Part shown: positions 1 to 6,181 of the stretch, one piece after another
How positions within the stretch are numbered: the stretch's first letter is position 1
Layout of the letters: each line of letters begins with the position of its first letter
Assembly: GCA_037439705.1 (NCBI GenBank)
Contig: JBBIVP010000098.1
Coordinates: 1-8,037, forward strand
DNA from: JBBIVP01 sp037439705 [NCBI: bacterium]
GTDB lineage: Bacteria > JBBIVP01
Reading direction: 5' to 3'
Length of the DNA: 8,037 bases
Translations under genes and position numbers: made by a program
Notes under the pieces: model-generated
Seen by the model: only the letters and a program-made list of their open reading frames with translations
What the model was told of the DNA's origin: nothing
Database searches by the model: none

Positions 1-2
1 TT

Positions 3-434
3 CCAGATAAAAACCCGAGATATCTTATGGGGGTTGGAAAACCTCAGGAAATAGTTATGGCGGTGTCCATGGGAATTGACATTTTTGATTGCGTGATTCC
101 AACGAGAAATGCAAGGAATGGAACCCTTTATACCTGGGATGGGAAGATATTGATAAAGAGTGCGAGGTATGAAAAGGATTGTTTGCCTGTTGATCCAAAA
201 TGCAGGTGCTATGCCTGCAGGAATTTTTCAAGGGCTTTCATGAGATACCTCTTTCACCACAATGAACTCCTTTCAATGAGGTTAAACACCCTTCACAACC
301 TTTATTTTTATTTTTCCTTGATGAAAAAAATCAGAAAGGCTATTGTTAAGAAAAGGTTTGGAGAATTTATGAAAAGGTTTTTTGAAAAGTATCCATTTGA
401 GGAGGAAAAAGATGAAGGAAGCGTTTCTGATTAA
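3..434 (+). CDS. tgt: tRNA-guanine transglycosylase, C-terminal part (5' end outside window)
   Basis: Tgt exchanges guanine 34 of GUN-anticodon tRNAs for the queuosine precursor preQ1 in the cytoplasm. Only the last 143 residues are present; family members are about 370-380 residues, so the start lies before the window. The fragment opens in frame with PDKNPRYLMGVGKP, a typical Tgt segment. It then has DCVIPTRNARNG, whose first Asp (codon at 87-89) matches the family's catalytic nucleophile. The structural zinc site is complete: CRCYAC gives CxCxxC (fragment residues 67, 69 and 72) and the His lies in NTLHN (residue 98). The gene ends at TAA 432-434 and overlaps yajC by 23 nt. tgt next to yajC-secD-secF is a common bacterial order. 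Nothing looks broken. Confidence 0.97.
   Translation, partial: PDKNPRYLMGVGKPQEIVMAVSMGIDIFDCVIPTRNARNGTLYTWDGKILIKSARYEKDCLPVDPKCRCYACRNFSRAFMRYLFHHNELLSMRLNTLHNLYFYFSLMKKIRKAIVKKRFGEFMKRFFEKYPFEEEKDEGSVSD
399..405 (+). promoter_or_regulatory. Shine-Dalgarno site that fixes the yajC start
   Basis: GAGGAGG lies inside the 3' end of tgt, 6 nt before the ATG at 412. It favours this ATG over an upstream in-frame TTG at 382 and a downstream in-frame ATG at 436, neither of which has a comparable site at the right distance. Confidence 0.8.
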
Positions 435-741
435 TATGATAGGTCAGACTTCAGCTGCGGGTGGTGTTGGTCAACTTCTCATTCCTCTTGTTTTTTTCTT
501 TTTAATTTTTTATTTTCTTCTTATCAGACCCCAGCAGAAAAGGATTAAGTCACACCGTGAATTTTTGAGCAAATTGAAGAAGGGAGATGAGGTGATTACA
601 TCTTCAGGAATTTATGGAAAGGTCATCGGCATCTCGGACAGAACAGTTCTTCTTGAAATTGATAAGGAAGTGAAAATTAAAATTGCTAAATCTCACATTG
701 AAGGATACTCAACGGAAGAGAAAAAGGAGGAGAAAAAATGA
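412..741 (+). CDS. yajC: Preprotein translocase accessory subunit YajC
   Basis: YajC is a small inner-membrane protein that associates with SecD-SecF and the SecYEG channel. The product from ATG 412 is 109 residues, normal for the family. It has a short N-terminal tail, one transmembrane helix (about residues 20-38, IPLVFFFLIFYFLLI), then the hallmark RPQQKR (39-44). The cytoplasmic domain follows with GDEVITSSGIYGKV (58-71) and a charged Lys/Glu tail. ATG 412 was chosen because GAGGAGG sits just upstream; a longer reading from TTG 382 would add ten residues of tgt-overlapping sequence. The stop TGA overlaps the secD start as ATGA (738-741), indicating translational coupling. Confidence 0.95.
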   Translation: MKEAFLINMIGQTSAAGGVGQLLIPLVFFFLIFYFLLIRPQQKRIKSHREFLSKLKKGDEVITSSGIYGKVIGISDRTVLLEIDKEVKIKIAKSHIEGYSTEEKKEEKK

Positions 742-2462
742 AAGGGATTGTATGGAAGTTCTGGCTCATAATAGCAGTTGTTATTATTGGAACATACATA
801 GCGATTCCTAATTTTGTGGGTGAAATTCCCCCTGAGATAAAGTTTCTTTTTCTCAAAAAGAAAATAAGGCTTGGACTGGACTTAAAGGGTGGAACGCATT
901 TCGCCATTCAGGTTCAAACGGATAAGGTTCTGAAAGAAGTGTATGAGAGACTCGGAAAATCCATTGCTTCAAAGTTAGAGGAGGAAAAAATAGAGGTGAA
1001 GGATATTAAAGCTACCGAAGAGTCTTTAGAGCTCATTGTTCCTTCTGATTCTGATGTTGAAATTATATCTGATGTAGCAAGGCAGGTTCATTCTCTTCTG
1101 AAAATTTCATCTTCTTCTACCTCAGATGGAATTCTCAGGCTAACCGTTGAATTACCACTATCCGAAAAGACGGATATAAAAGCAAAGGCACTGGAACAGG
1201 CTCTTGAAACGATAAAAAATCGTATTGACCAGTTTGGAGTGGTTGAGCCAACAGTTGTGAAATATGGTGGTGACATGGTGCTCGTTCAGCTTCCTGGAAT
1301 AAAAGAGCCTGAAAGGGCTAAGGCTTTGATAAAGAGAACAGGTCTACTTGAGTTCAAACTTGTTGACGACGGAAATAATTTCATTGAAACCCTTGCGGAT
1401 AAACTTCCAGAAGGGATAACAATTCAGTATGAGGAAGTTCAGGATGAAAAGGGCAGGATAATCCAGAGTCCGTTTTTGAGGTCCGGAAGTTTTACAAAAC
1501 TTTCAAAATTTATTGAATCAATAAAAAACCAGATTCCAGAAGGGGATGAAATTCTTATTGAAGATATATATCATCCTGAGACAGGGACAAGAACCTACAG
1601 GACATATCTTTTAAAAGCAGAAACCCTTTTGAAAGGGGATACCATAGATGATGCAAGGGTTAGATTTGATACCCAGTTCGGTCAGCCATATGTTGCCCTT
1701 TCTTTTAACTCCGTAGGAGCGAAGATATTTGAAGAAATAACAGGAGAGAATGTTGGCAGAAGATTGGCAATAATTCTTGATGGAAGGGTGAAGTCAGCAC
1801 CGAGGATAAAGACGAGAATACCCGGTGGAAAGGCAATAATTGAGGGAAGGTTTACATCCGAAGAAGCGCATGACCTCGCGATTACATTGAGGGCAGGAAG
1901 TTTGCCAGCACCGATTGAAATAGCAGAGGAAAGGACAGTTGGTCCATCCTTGGGGGCTGACTCTATAAGAAAAGGAATGATTGCGATAATTATTGGAGGA
2001 ATAGCAGTTATTATTTTTATGGTATTTTATTACAAACTTTCAGGACTGATTGCTGACCTTGCTCTTCTTTTAAATTTAATTTTGATAATTGCCATAATGA
2101 GCCTTTTTGAGGCGACCCTTACTCTTCCCGGAATAGCCGGGCTTCTTCTTACCCTTGGAATGGCAGTGGATGCAAATGTTCTCATAATAGAAAGGATAAG
2201 GGAGGAGTTGAGAAGTGGAAAGACAATGAGGGCAGCAGTGGAGGCAGGATATGAAAGGGCATTTTCAGCGATATTTGACTCAAATGTTACAACAGTGGTT
2301 TCTGCTGCAATACTTTTTCAGTTCGGAACAGGACCTATAAAGGGATTTGCGGTAACTCTAACGGTGGGAATAATTGTGAGTTTTTTCACCGCAGTTTTTG
2401 TTACCCATGTAATTAATGACTACCTTCTTACAAAAGTTGGATTAAAGGAGATAAGCGTATGA
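738..2462 (+). CDS. secD: Protein translocase subunit SecD
   Basis: SecD is an RND-superfamily inner-membrane protein. With SecF it uses the proton (or sodium) gradient to help pull secreted proteins through SecYEG. The 574-residue product has TM1 (about 7-24), the D1 motif LGLDLKGGTHF (45-55), and a large periplasmic domain with TIKNRIDQFGVVEPTV (158-173) and LPGI (185-188). GPSLGADS (402-409) leads into a five-helix membrane block (about 411-565). The block contains GMAVDANVLIIERIREE (474-490), whose Asp 478 is in the conserved family motif, and DSNVTT (514-519). The Shine-Dalgarno AAGGAGG (724-730) lies 7 nt before ATG 738. The start overlaps yajC by 4 nt and the stop overlaps secF by 4 nt. 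Length and motifs look complete. Confidence 0.98.
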   Translation: MKGIVWKFWLIIAVVIIGTYIAIPNFVGEIPPEIKFLFLKKKIRLGLDLKGGTHFAIQVQTDKVLKEVYERLGKSIASKLEEEKIEVKDIKATEESLELIVPSDSDVEIISDVARQVHSLLKISSSSTSDGILRLTVELPLSEKTDIKAKALEQALETIKNRIDQFGVVEPTVVKYGGDMVLVQLPGIKEPERAKALIKRTGLLEFKLVDDGNNFIETLADKLPEGITIQYEEVQDEKGRIIQSPFLRSGSFTKLSKFIESIKNQIPEGDEILIEDIYHPETGTRTYRTYLLKAETLLKGDTIDDARVRFDTQFGQPYVALSFNSVGAKIFEEITGENVGRRLAIILDGRVKSAPRIKTRIPGGKAIIEGRFTSEEAHDLAITLRAGSLPAPIEIAEERTVGPSLGADSIRKGMIAIIIGGIAVIIFMVFYYKLSGLIADLALLLNLILIIAIMSLFEATLTLPGIAGLLLTLGMAVDANVLIIERIREELRSGKTMRAAVEAGYERAFSAIFDSNVTTVVSAAILFQFGTGPIKGFAVTLTVGIIVSFFTAVFVTHVINDYLLTKVGLKEISV

Positions 2463-3370
2463 AGATGATACAAATTGTTTCGCCGGATGTGGATATAAAA
2501 TGGACGGATAAATTTCCGTACTTTATAGGCATCTCCATTCTTTTTATCTTAATCTCCATTATTTCACTTGGAATAAAGGGATTGAGATACGGTCTTGACT
2601 TCAGTGGGGGTGCTTTACTTCAGGTAAGGACAGAAAAGGAAATAGGGATTTCAGATGTCCGAAAGGTTCTCAAGGAGGTTAGTTTTCCATTGTACATCCA
2701 GAACTTTGAGGGAAAGGGAGAATTTATTATAAAATCCGAAGTCCCATCGGAAAAGGTTGAGGAGTTCCGGAATGAGGTAATGGAAAACCTTGAGAAAACT
2801 TTTGGAAGCGGTTCTTTTGAGATAAGAAGGGTTGAAATGGTGGGACCAAAGGTCGGAAAGGATCTTAGAAGGAAGGGAACACTATCAGTCATTTCTGCTG
2901 TGATAGCAATGCTCATTTATATCACATTGAGGTTTGAGTTCAGATTCGGGGGAGGAGCTATAATAGCCCTCATACACGATGTGATTATTTCGTTGGGAGC
3001 TATTTCAATTTTTGAAAAGCCTGTGGACCTTACAATACTTGCTGCACTATTAACGATTGTAGGATATTCTGTGAATGATACAATCATTATATCGGACAGA
3101 ATAAGGGAAATGAGAAGAAAGGAAAAGGGAAAACCCGAAAAGGAGATAATTGATATGTCAATAAATAAAACGCTTTCAAGGACCCTTCTCACAGTTGGAA
3201 CCACCCTTCTTGCTGTTCTGGCACTTTTACTTCTTGGAGGAGGGGTCATTCACGATTTTGCTTTTGTTCTCCTGATTGGTTTTGTTTTCGGAACCTATTC
3301 CTCCATTTCAATAGCAACTCCTTTTGCGTATTATGTATTTGGTGAAAAGAAGGAGAAAAAGAAGCGTTGA
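2459..3370 (+). CDS. secF: Protein translocase subunit SecF
   Basis: SecF is the smaller RND-type partner of SecD and completes the SecDF complex of the inner membrane. The 303-residue product, a usual SecF length, shows TM1 (about 21-39) and GLDFSGGALLQV (45-56). A short periplasmic domain ends in VEMVGPKVGKDLRRKG (125-140), followed by a five-helix membrane region. Conserved motifs there are GYSVNDTIIISDRIREMRR (202-220), SINKTLSRTLLTVGTTLL (234-251) and FVFGTYSSISIATP (275-288). The tail is basic (EKKEKKKR). ATG 2459 overlaps the secD stop as ATGA and has AAAGGAG (2444-2450) 8 nt upstream. An ATG two codons on (2465) is a less likely start. Confidence 0.98.
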   Translation: MKMIQIVSPDVDIKWTDKFPYFIGISILFILISIISLGIKGLRYGLDFSGGALLQVRTEKEIGISDVRKVLKEVSFPLYIQNFEGKGEFIIKSEVPSEKVEEFRNEVMENLEKTFGSGSFEIRRVEMVGPKVGKDLRRKGTLSVISAVIAMLIYITLRFEFRFGGGAIIALIHDVIISLGAISIFEKPVDLTILAALLTIVGYSVNDTIIISDRIREMRRKEKGKPEKEIIDMSINKTLSRTLLTVGTTLLAVLALLLLGGGVIHDFAFVLLIGFVFGTYSSISIATPFAYYVFGEKKEKKKR

Positions 3371-4863
3371 GGGGAAGAAAACTGTTAATAGGAAGGTTGA
3401 AGGAAGGGCAGGACAGGGAAATTTCTTCTTATCTTTCATCCTTGAAGGAGGATAAAGATCTTTTTGAGATTGAGTTAGATGTCCTTTCAGCCCATGTTCT
3501 GACCCTTGAAAAGGCTGGAGTTATTGATTCTTCCGTTCTCAAGGAAATCCTTAAAAACATAGAATCAGCAAGAAGGGACAAAGAATTGAGGAGGAAAATA
3601 GAAACCTCTTCTTTTGTAGATTCTCCAGAGTTTTATGACATTCATCCCGCCATTGAAAATTACATCATAAAAAAAACTGGAATGGAAAAAGGAGGCTATA
3701 TAAATCTCGGAAAGAGCAGGAATGACCATGTAGTTGCTGACACAAGGATTTTTACGAGGGAAAAACTTTTGAAATTTTTTGAACTTTCCATTTCTCTCTT
3801 AAAAACCCTTTTAAGAAGGGCTGGTGAAAATCTGAATTCACCCTTCATAGCATTTACCCATTCTCAGCCAGCTCAGATAACGACATTCGGATATTATCTT
3901 CTTTCCCATGCCTATCCAGTTTTGAGAGCCCTTGAAACAGGGATACCTTTTTTTGATGAATTAAACCTTTCGCCAATGGGAGCCTGTGCGGTTGCTGGGA
4001 CAGGGGTTCCCCTTGACAGGGAGTGGACCGCAAAAATCCTTGGTTTCAGGGGTGTTATAAGAAATGCAATTGATGCTGTATCCTCAAGGGATTTTTTTCT
4101 TTATGCCTCTTTTCCAATGCTTGAAGTTATGATAGTTCTTTCAAGGCTGGCTTCAGATATAATCTATTTTTCCTCCATGGGTTATGAACTCATTGAGCTT
4201 CCGGATAGTCTCACGGATACAAGTTCAGCCATGCCCCAGAAAAAAAATGCTTCTCCCATGGAGCTTTTGAGGGCAAGGACAAACGAGGTCCTTTCAATTT
4301 TTGAATGTATGGGGAATATAATTGCTGGGAAAATCTCGGGATACAATCAGGATTTCCAGGAATTGAAGACTTTGTGGTGGAGGCTTTCAGATTTGGTGCT
4401 TTCCTCCATTTCTGTTGCAGAAAAATTTGTTTCTTCTGTGGTTTTAAACCGAAAAAGAGTAGAGGAAGCAATTTCAAAATACTTTGTGGGAGCAATTGAC
4501 CTTGCTGAGGTTCTATCCATAAAGTATAAAATTCCTTTCAGGATGGCACACAGGATAACAGGCTCTCTTGTGATGAAATTGATAAAGGAAGGGAAGGGTT
4601 TAAAAGAAATAAAGAAGGAAGAGATTGAGACTGCTGTTAAGAAACTTTCAGGGCTGAAAATAGATTTTAAGGATATGGATGTTTTTGACCCCCTAAAAAA
4701 CCTGAGTCTGAAAGAGGAATTTTATTCAAAGAGAGTTTTGAATAAGGATTTAAAAGACCTTTTGAGAAGAATAAAAAAAGTTGAAACAGAGATTGTGAAG
4801 AGAAAAAAGGAAATAGAACTTGCGAGAAAAAATCTGGAGAAAATGATTTCTGAAAGAAAATGA
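3367..4863 (+). CDS. argH: Argininosuccinate lyase-like protein (fumarase/aspartase superfamily)
   Basis: ArgH cleaves argininosuccinate to arginine and fumarate in the last step of arginine synthesis. The 498-residue product shows the superfamily's three conserved regions: SRND (117-120); TH (164-165) within FTHSQPAQ, the His matching the family's acid/base residue; and SSAMPQKKN (286-294), the mobile signature loop with its catalytic Ser. SPMGACAVAGTGVPLDRE (202-219), NAIDAVSSRDF (233-243) and YNQDFQE (326-332) also match ArgH. There are oddities. Thr replaces Gly before the signature Ser, Ala replaces the Pro after Asn 294, and the N-terminus reads LLIGRL instead of the usual LWGGRF. The C-terminus lacks the usual Gly-Gly motif and ends in a Lys/Glu-rich helix (about 456-498). 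The start is TTG 3367, overlapping secF as TTGA, with AGGAG (3351-3355) 11 nt upstream. A related lyase is possible, but ArgH fits best. Confidence 0.83.
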   Translation: MRGRKLLIGRLKEGQDREISSYLSSLKEDKDLFEIELDVLSAHVLTLEKAGVIDSSVLKEILKNIESARRDKELRRKIETSSFVDSPEFYDIHPAIENYIIKKTGMEKGGYINLGKSRNDHVVADTRIFTREKLLKFFELSISLLKTLLRRAGENLNSPFIAFTHSQPAQITTFGYYLLSHAYPVLRALETGIPFFDELNLSPMGACAVAGTGVPLDREWTAKILGFRGVIRNAIDAVSSRDFFLYASFPMLEVMIVLSRLASDIIYFSSMGYELIELPDSLTDTSSAMPQKKNASPMELLRARTNEVLSIFECMGNIIAGKISGYNQDFQELKTLWWRLSDLVLSSISVAEKFVSSVVLNRKRVEEAISKYFVGAIDLAEVLSIKYKIPFRMAHRITGSLVMKLIKEGKGLKEIKKEEIETAVKKLSGLKIDFKDMDVFDPLKNLSLKEEFYSKRVLNKDLKDLLRRIKKVETEIVKRKKEIELARKNLEKMISERK

Positions 4864-5546
4864 GCCTTCTTACGGTTATAATGCCTGTTTACAATGAAAG
4901 GGATACAATTCCAGTAGTTATTGAAAGGGTAAAATTACTCGCCCTCAATAATCAATGGGAGGTTATTATTGTTGATGATGGTTCAGATAATGGAACATAC
5001 GAGTTTATTATGAGTTATCCTCAAAAATTTTTTAAACTTTTAAGAAATGAGAAAAATATGGGAAAGGGGGAAAGTATCAGAAGAGGAATTGAACATGCCA
5101 ATTCAGAGTTTGTTATTATTCAGGATGCAGACCTTGAGTATTCTCCTGAGGAAATAGAGTTGCTTTTAAATTATGCCGTGGAGAAGAAAGCAGATGCAGT
5201 TTATGGTTCAAGATTTATTTCTTCAAAAAAGGGTTCCTTTCTGTTTTTAATGGGTAATCTTTTTTTAACATTTATGACGAACCTCCTTTTTCGTTCAAAA
5301 ATAACAGACATGGAAACATGTTACAAACTTGTAAAAACCGATATTCTTAAAAATCTTGATTTAAAAAGCAAAAGATTTGACATAGAGCCTGAAATAACAG
5401 CAAAGCTTTTGAAAAGGGGTATAAAAATCCACGAACTTCCCATTTCTTACTTTCCGAGAAAGGCTGGTAAAAAGATAAAGATAAAGGATGGCTTTTCTGC
5501 CCTGAAAAAATTGATAGAGGTAAGATTCTTTGAGAAAACAAAATAG
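4860..5546 (+). CDS. Glycosyltransferase family 2, polyprenyl-phosphate sugar transferase type
   Basis: This is a GT-A fold transferase of the DPM1-like branch, which typically moves a sugar from a nucleotide donor to a lipid phosphate or other acceptor. The 228-residue product has VIMPVYNE (6-13), VDDGS (38-42) for donor binding, NMGKG (66-70), and QDADLEY (88-94) with the metal-binding DAD. It also has YGSRF (115-119), TDMETCYK (149-156), FDIEPEI (173-179) and a C-terminal GKKIKIKDG (203-211). It has no C-terminal membrane anchor, although a hydrophobic stretch near 125-143 could touch the membrane. ATG 4860 overlaps the argH stop as ATGA. No strong Shine-Dalgarno is visible, so the gene probably depends on coupling to argH. 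Donor and acceptor cannot be read from the sequence. Confidence 0.93.
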   Translation: MSLLTVIMPVYNERDTIPVVIERVKLLALNNQWEVIIVDDGSDNGTYEFIMSYPQKFFKLLRNEKNMGKGESIRRGIEHANSEFVIIQDADLEYSPEEIELLLNYAVEKKADAVYGSRFISSKKGSFLFLMGNLFLTFMTNLLFRSKITDMETCYKLVKTDILKNLDLKSKRFDIEPEITAKLLKRGIKIHELPISYFPRKAGKKIKIKDGFSALKKLIEVRFFEKTK

Positions 5547-5570
5547 CTCCGTCGCTTCGCTCCAATTTTT
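5546..5570. repeat. Convergent gene junction with GCTCC direct repeat and T tract
   Basis: Only 23 nt lie between the stop of the glycosyltransferase (5546) and that of the minus-strand gene (5570). They contain GCTCC (5546-5550), GTCGCTTC, GCTCC (5559-5563), then AATTTTTT. The GC-rich block followed by a T run resembles a terminator in composition. The two GCTCC copies are direct rather than inverted, and I could not draw a stable hairpin, so I do not call a terminator. Confidence 0.4.
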
Positions 5571-5959
5571 TATCTGATCAGTTCCCTATGTCTTCCTTCA
5601 GCCCTTTCCTCCATCTTTTCAAGAATTCTCGCTATCTCCCTGAAAAGTTCCCTCGTTTCCTTCCTCCCTTCCTCACTCCTCTCATCCATCTTTGCAAGGA
5701 TTCTCGCAGTCTCTTTGAAAAACTCCCTTGTCTCCCCCCTTCCTTCTGCTATTATTCTCTGAAGTCTCTTTCCCCCATCTTCTGTTATCTTTTCAAGCCT
5801 TTTAAACCCTTCCTTCACCTCTTTATCCATCCTCCATCCAAGAAATAAACTTATTCCTCCCAGAATTATTCCGAGAATGGTAAACATAAGCGCGGAATTA
5901 AATGGTAGGAAAGCCCAGCTTAAACCAATTGCTCCTGCTATGAGAAATGCCAACCACAT
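5570..5959 (-). CDS. Small membrane-anchored coiled-coil repeat protein, function unknown
   Basis: I do not recognise a named family. The 129-residue product begins with two hydrophobic helices (about 3-19 and 24-42, with a turn near LPFNS). These should place a hairpin in the membrane and leave a long, highly charged C-terminal helix on one side. Residues 43-129 are Lys/Arg/Glu-rich and coiled-coil-like. They contain two tandem 25-residue units (73-97 and 98-122) that match at 17 of 25 positions around a core of ETRE..F.E.ARIL.KM..R; a stub GRHRE follows. It converges on the glycosyltransferase and has its own promoter on the minus strand. No Shine-Dalgarno precedes the ATG, but a near-consensus -10 box lies 6 nt upstream, suggesting a leaderless message. 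The clear helix-hairpin and coiled-coil pattern supports this strand; the opposite-strand frame is compositionally implausible. Confidence 0.85.
   Translation of the reverse strand: MWLAFLIAGAIGLSWAFLPFNSALMFTILGIILGGISLFLGWRMDKEVKEGFKRLEKITEDGGKRLQRIIAEGRGETREFFKETARILAKMDERSEEGRKETRELFREIARILEKMEERAEGRHRELIR
5594..5743 (-). repeat. Two tandem 75-bp coding repeats in the coiled-coil gene
   Basis: Unit 1 (5669-5743) and unit 2 (5594-5668) encode consecutive 25-residue blocks beginning GRGETREFF and GRKETRELF, with 17 of 25 residues identical. The length is exactly in frame, consistent with duplication of a helical module. A period of 25 is not a multiple of the 7-residue heptad, so the coil may be of a non-canonical or hendecad-containing kind. 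Confidence 0.8.
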
Positions 5960-5965
5960 AATGAA

Positions 5966-5994
5966 ATTATAACCGGAAAATTTTCAAAAGTCAG
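5966..5994 (-). promoter_or_regulatory. Sigma-70-type promoter for the coiled-coil gene, leaderless arrangement
   Basis: Read on the minus strand, CTGACT (5989-5994, 4 of 6 to TTGACA) is followed after 17 nt by TATAAT (5966-5971, full consensus). Only TTCATT separates it from the ATG at 5959. Transcription would start at or within a base or two of the ATG, leaving no room for a Shine-Dalgarno, and none is present. Confidence 0.6.
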
Positions 5995-5995
5995 G
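5984..5995 (-). repeat. Inverted half-copy of the intergenic repeat
   Basis: On the minus strand this reads CCTGACTTTTGA. CCTGAC matches the core of the two + strand repeats at 6071 and 6107, in opposite orientation, and TTTTGA is the reverse complement of their TCAAAA box. It overlaps the -35 box of the coiled-coil gene. Confidence 0.4.
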
Positions 5996-6057
5996 AAATT
6001 GAAAAAAATCAACCTCAATAAAAATTAACGAAAATTTAGAAAAAAGGATTGTGGAAG

Positions 6058-6114
6058 TCAAAATTCAAAACCTGACCCTACACCGAAGACAAATCAAAAG
6101 CCAAGTCCTGACCC
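6058..6114 (+). repeat. Two direct repeats, TCAAAA-N7-CCTGACCC, 36 nt apart
   Basis: Copy A is 6058-6078 and copy B is 6094-6114. Both read TCAAAA, seven less conserved bases, then CCTGACCC; 17 of 21 positions match. They lie in the divergent intergenic region, upstream of the lipoprotein promoter. They could be regulator sites or remains of a dispersed genomic repeat; the window does not decide. Confidence 0.6.
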
Positions 6115-6132
6115 AGACCCCACAGAAAATTC

Positions 6133-6161
6133 TTGAAACTTCAAATTGTGGAGTATAAAAT
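6133..6161 (+). promoter_or_regulatory. Sigma-70-type promoter for the lipoprotein gene
   Basis: TTGAAA (6133-6138, 5 of 6 to consensus) and TAAAAT (6156-6161, 5 of 6) are 17 nt apart. An overlapping TATAAA (6154-6159) is an alternative -10 with 15-nt spacing. Transcription would start near 6168, giving a leader of about 14 nt that carries the Shine-Dalgarno AAGGAGG (6171-6177) just before ATG 6182. Confidence 0.6.
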
Positions 6162-6181
6162 TTTAAAAAAAAGGAGGAGAA

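Noticed and set aside
382-411. Longer yajC from TTG 382
   Set aside because: GAGGAGG at 399-405 is well placed for ATG 412. The extra ten residues are only tgt sequence in another frame and do not resemble a YajC N-terminus.
4211-4499. Reading frames on both strands inside argH
   Set aside because: They lie wholly within conserved argH motifs in the true frame and have no start signal or recognisable domain.
5588-5848. Plus-strand reading frame opposite the coiled-coil gene
   Set aside because: Its product is an implausible Pro/Phe/Ser/Leu-rich string with no start signal. It is the antisense of a purine-rich coiled-coil coding strand.
5976-5985. Palindrome GAAAATTTTC as a terminator or operator
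   Set aside because: It is a short AT palindrome expected by chance in A/T-rich intergenic DNA; no GC stem or T run follows.
5960-6181. CRISPR-like or phase-variable repeat array
   Set aside because: Only two imperfect direct copies and one inverted half-copy exist. There is no regular spacer series and no cas gene nearby.
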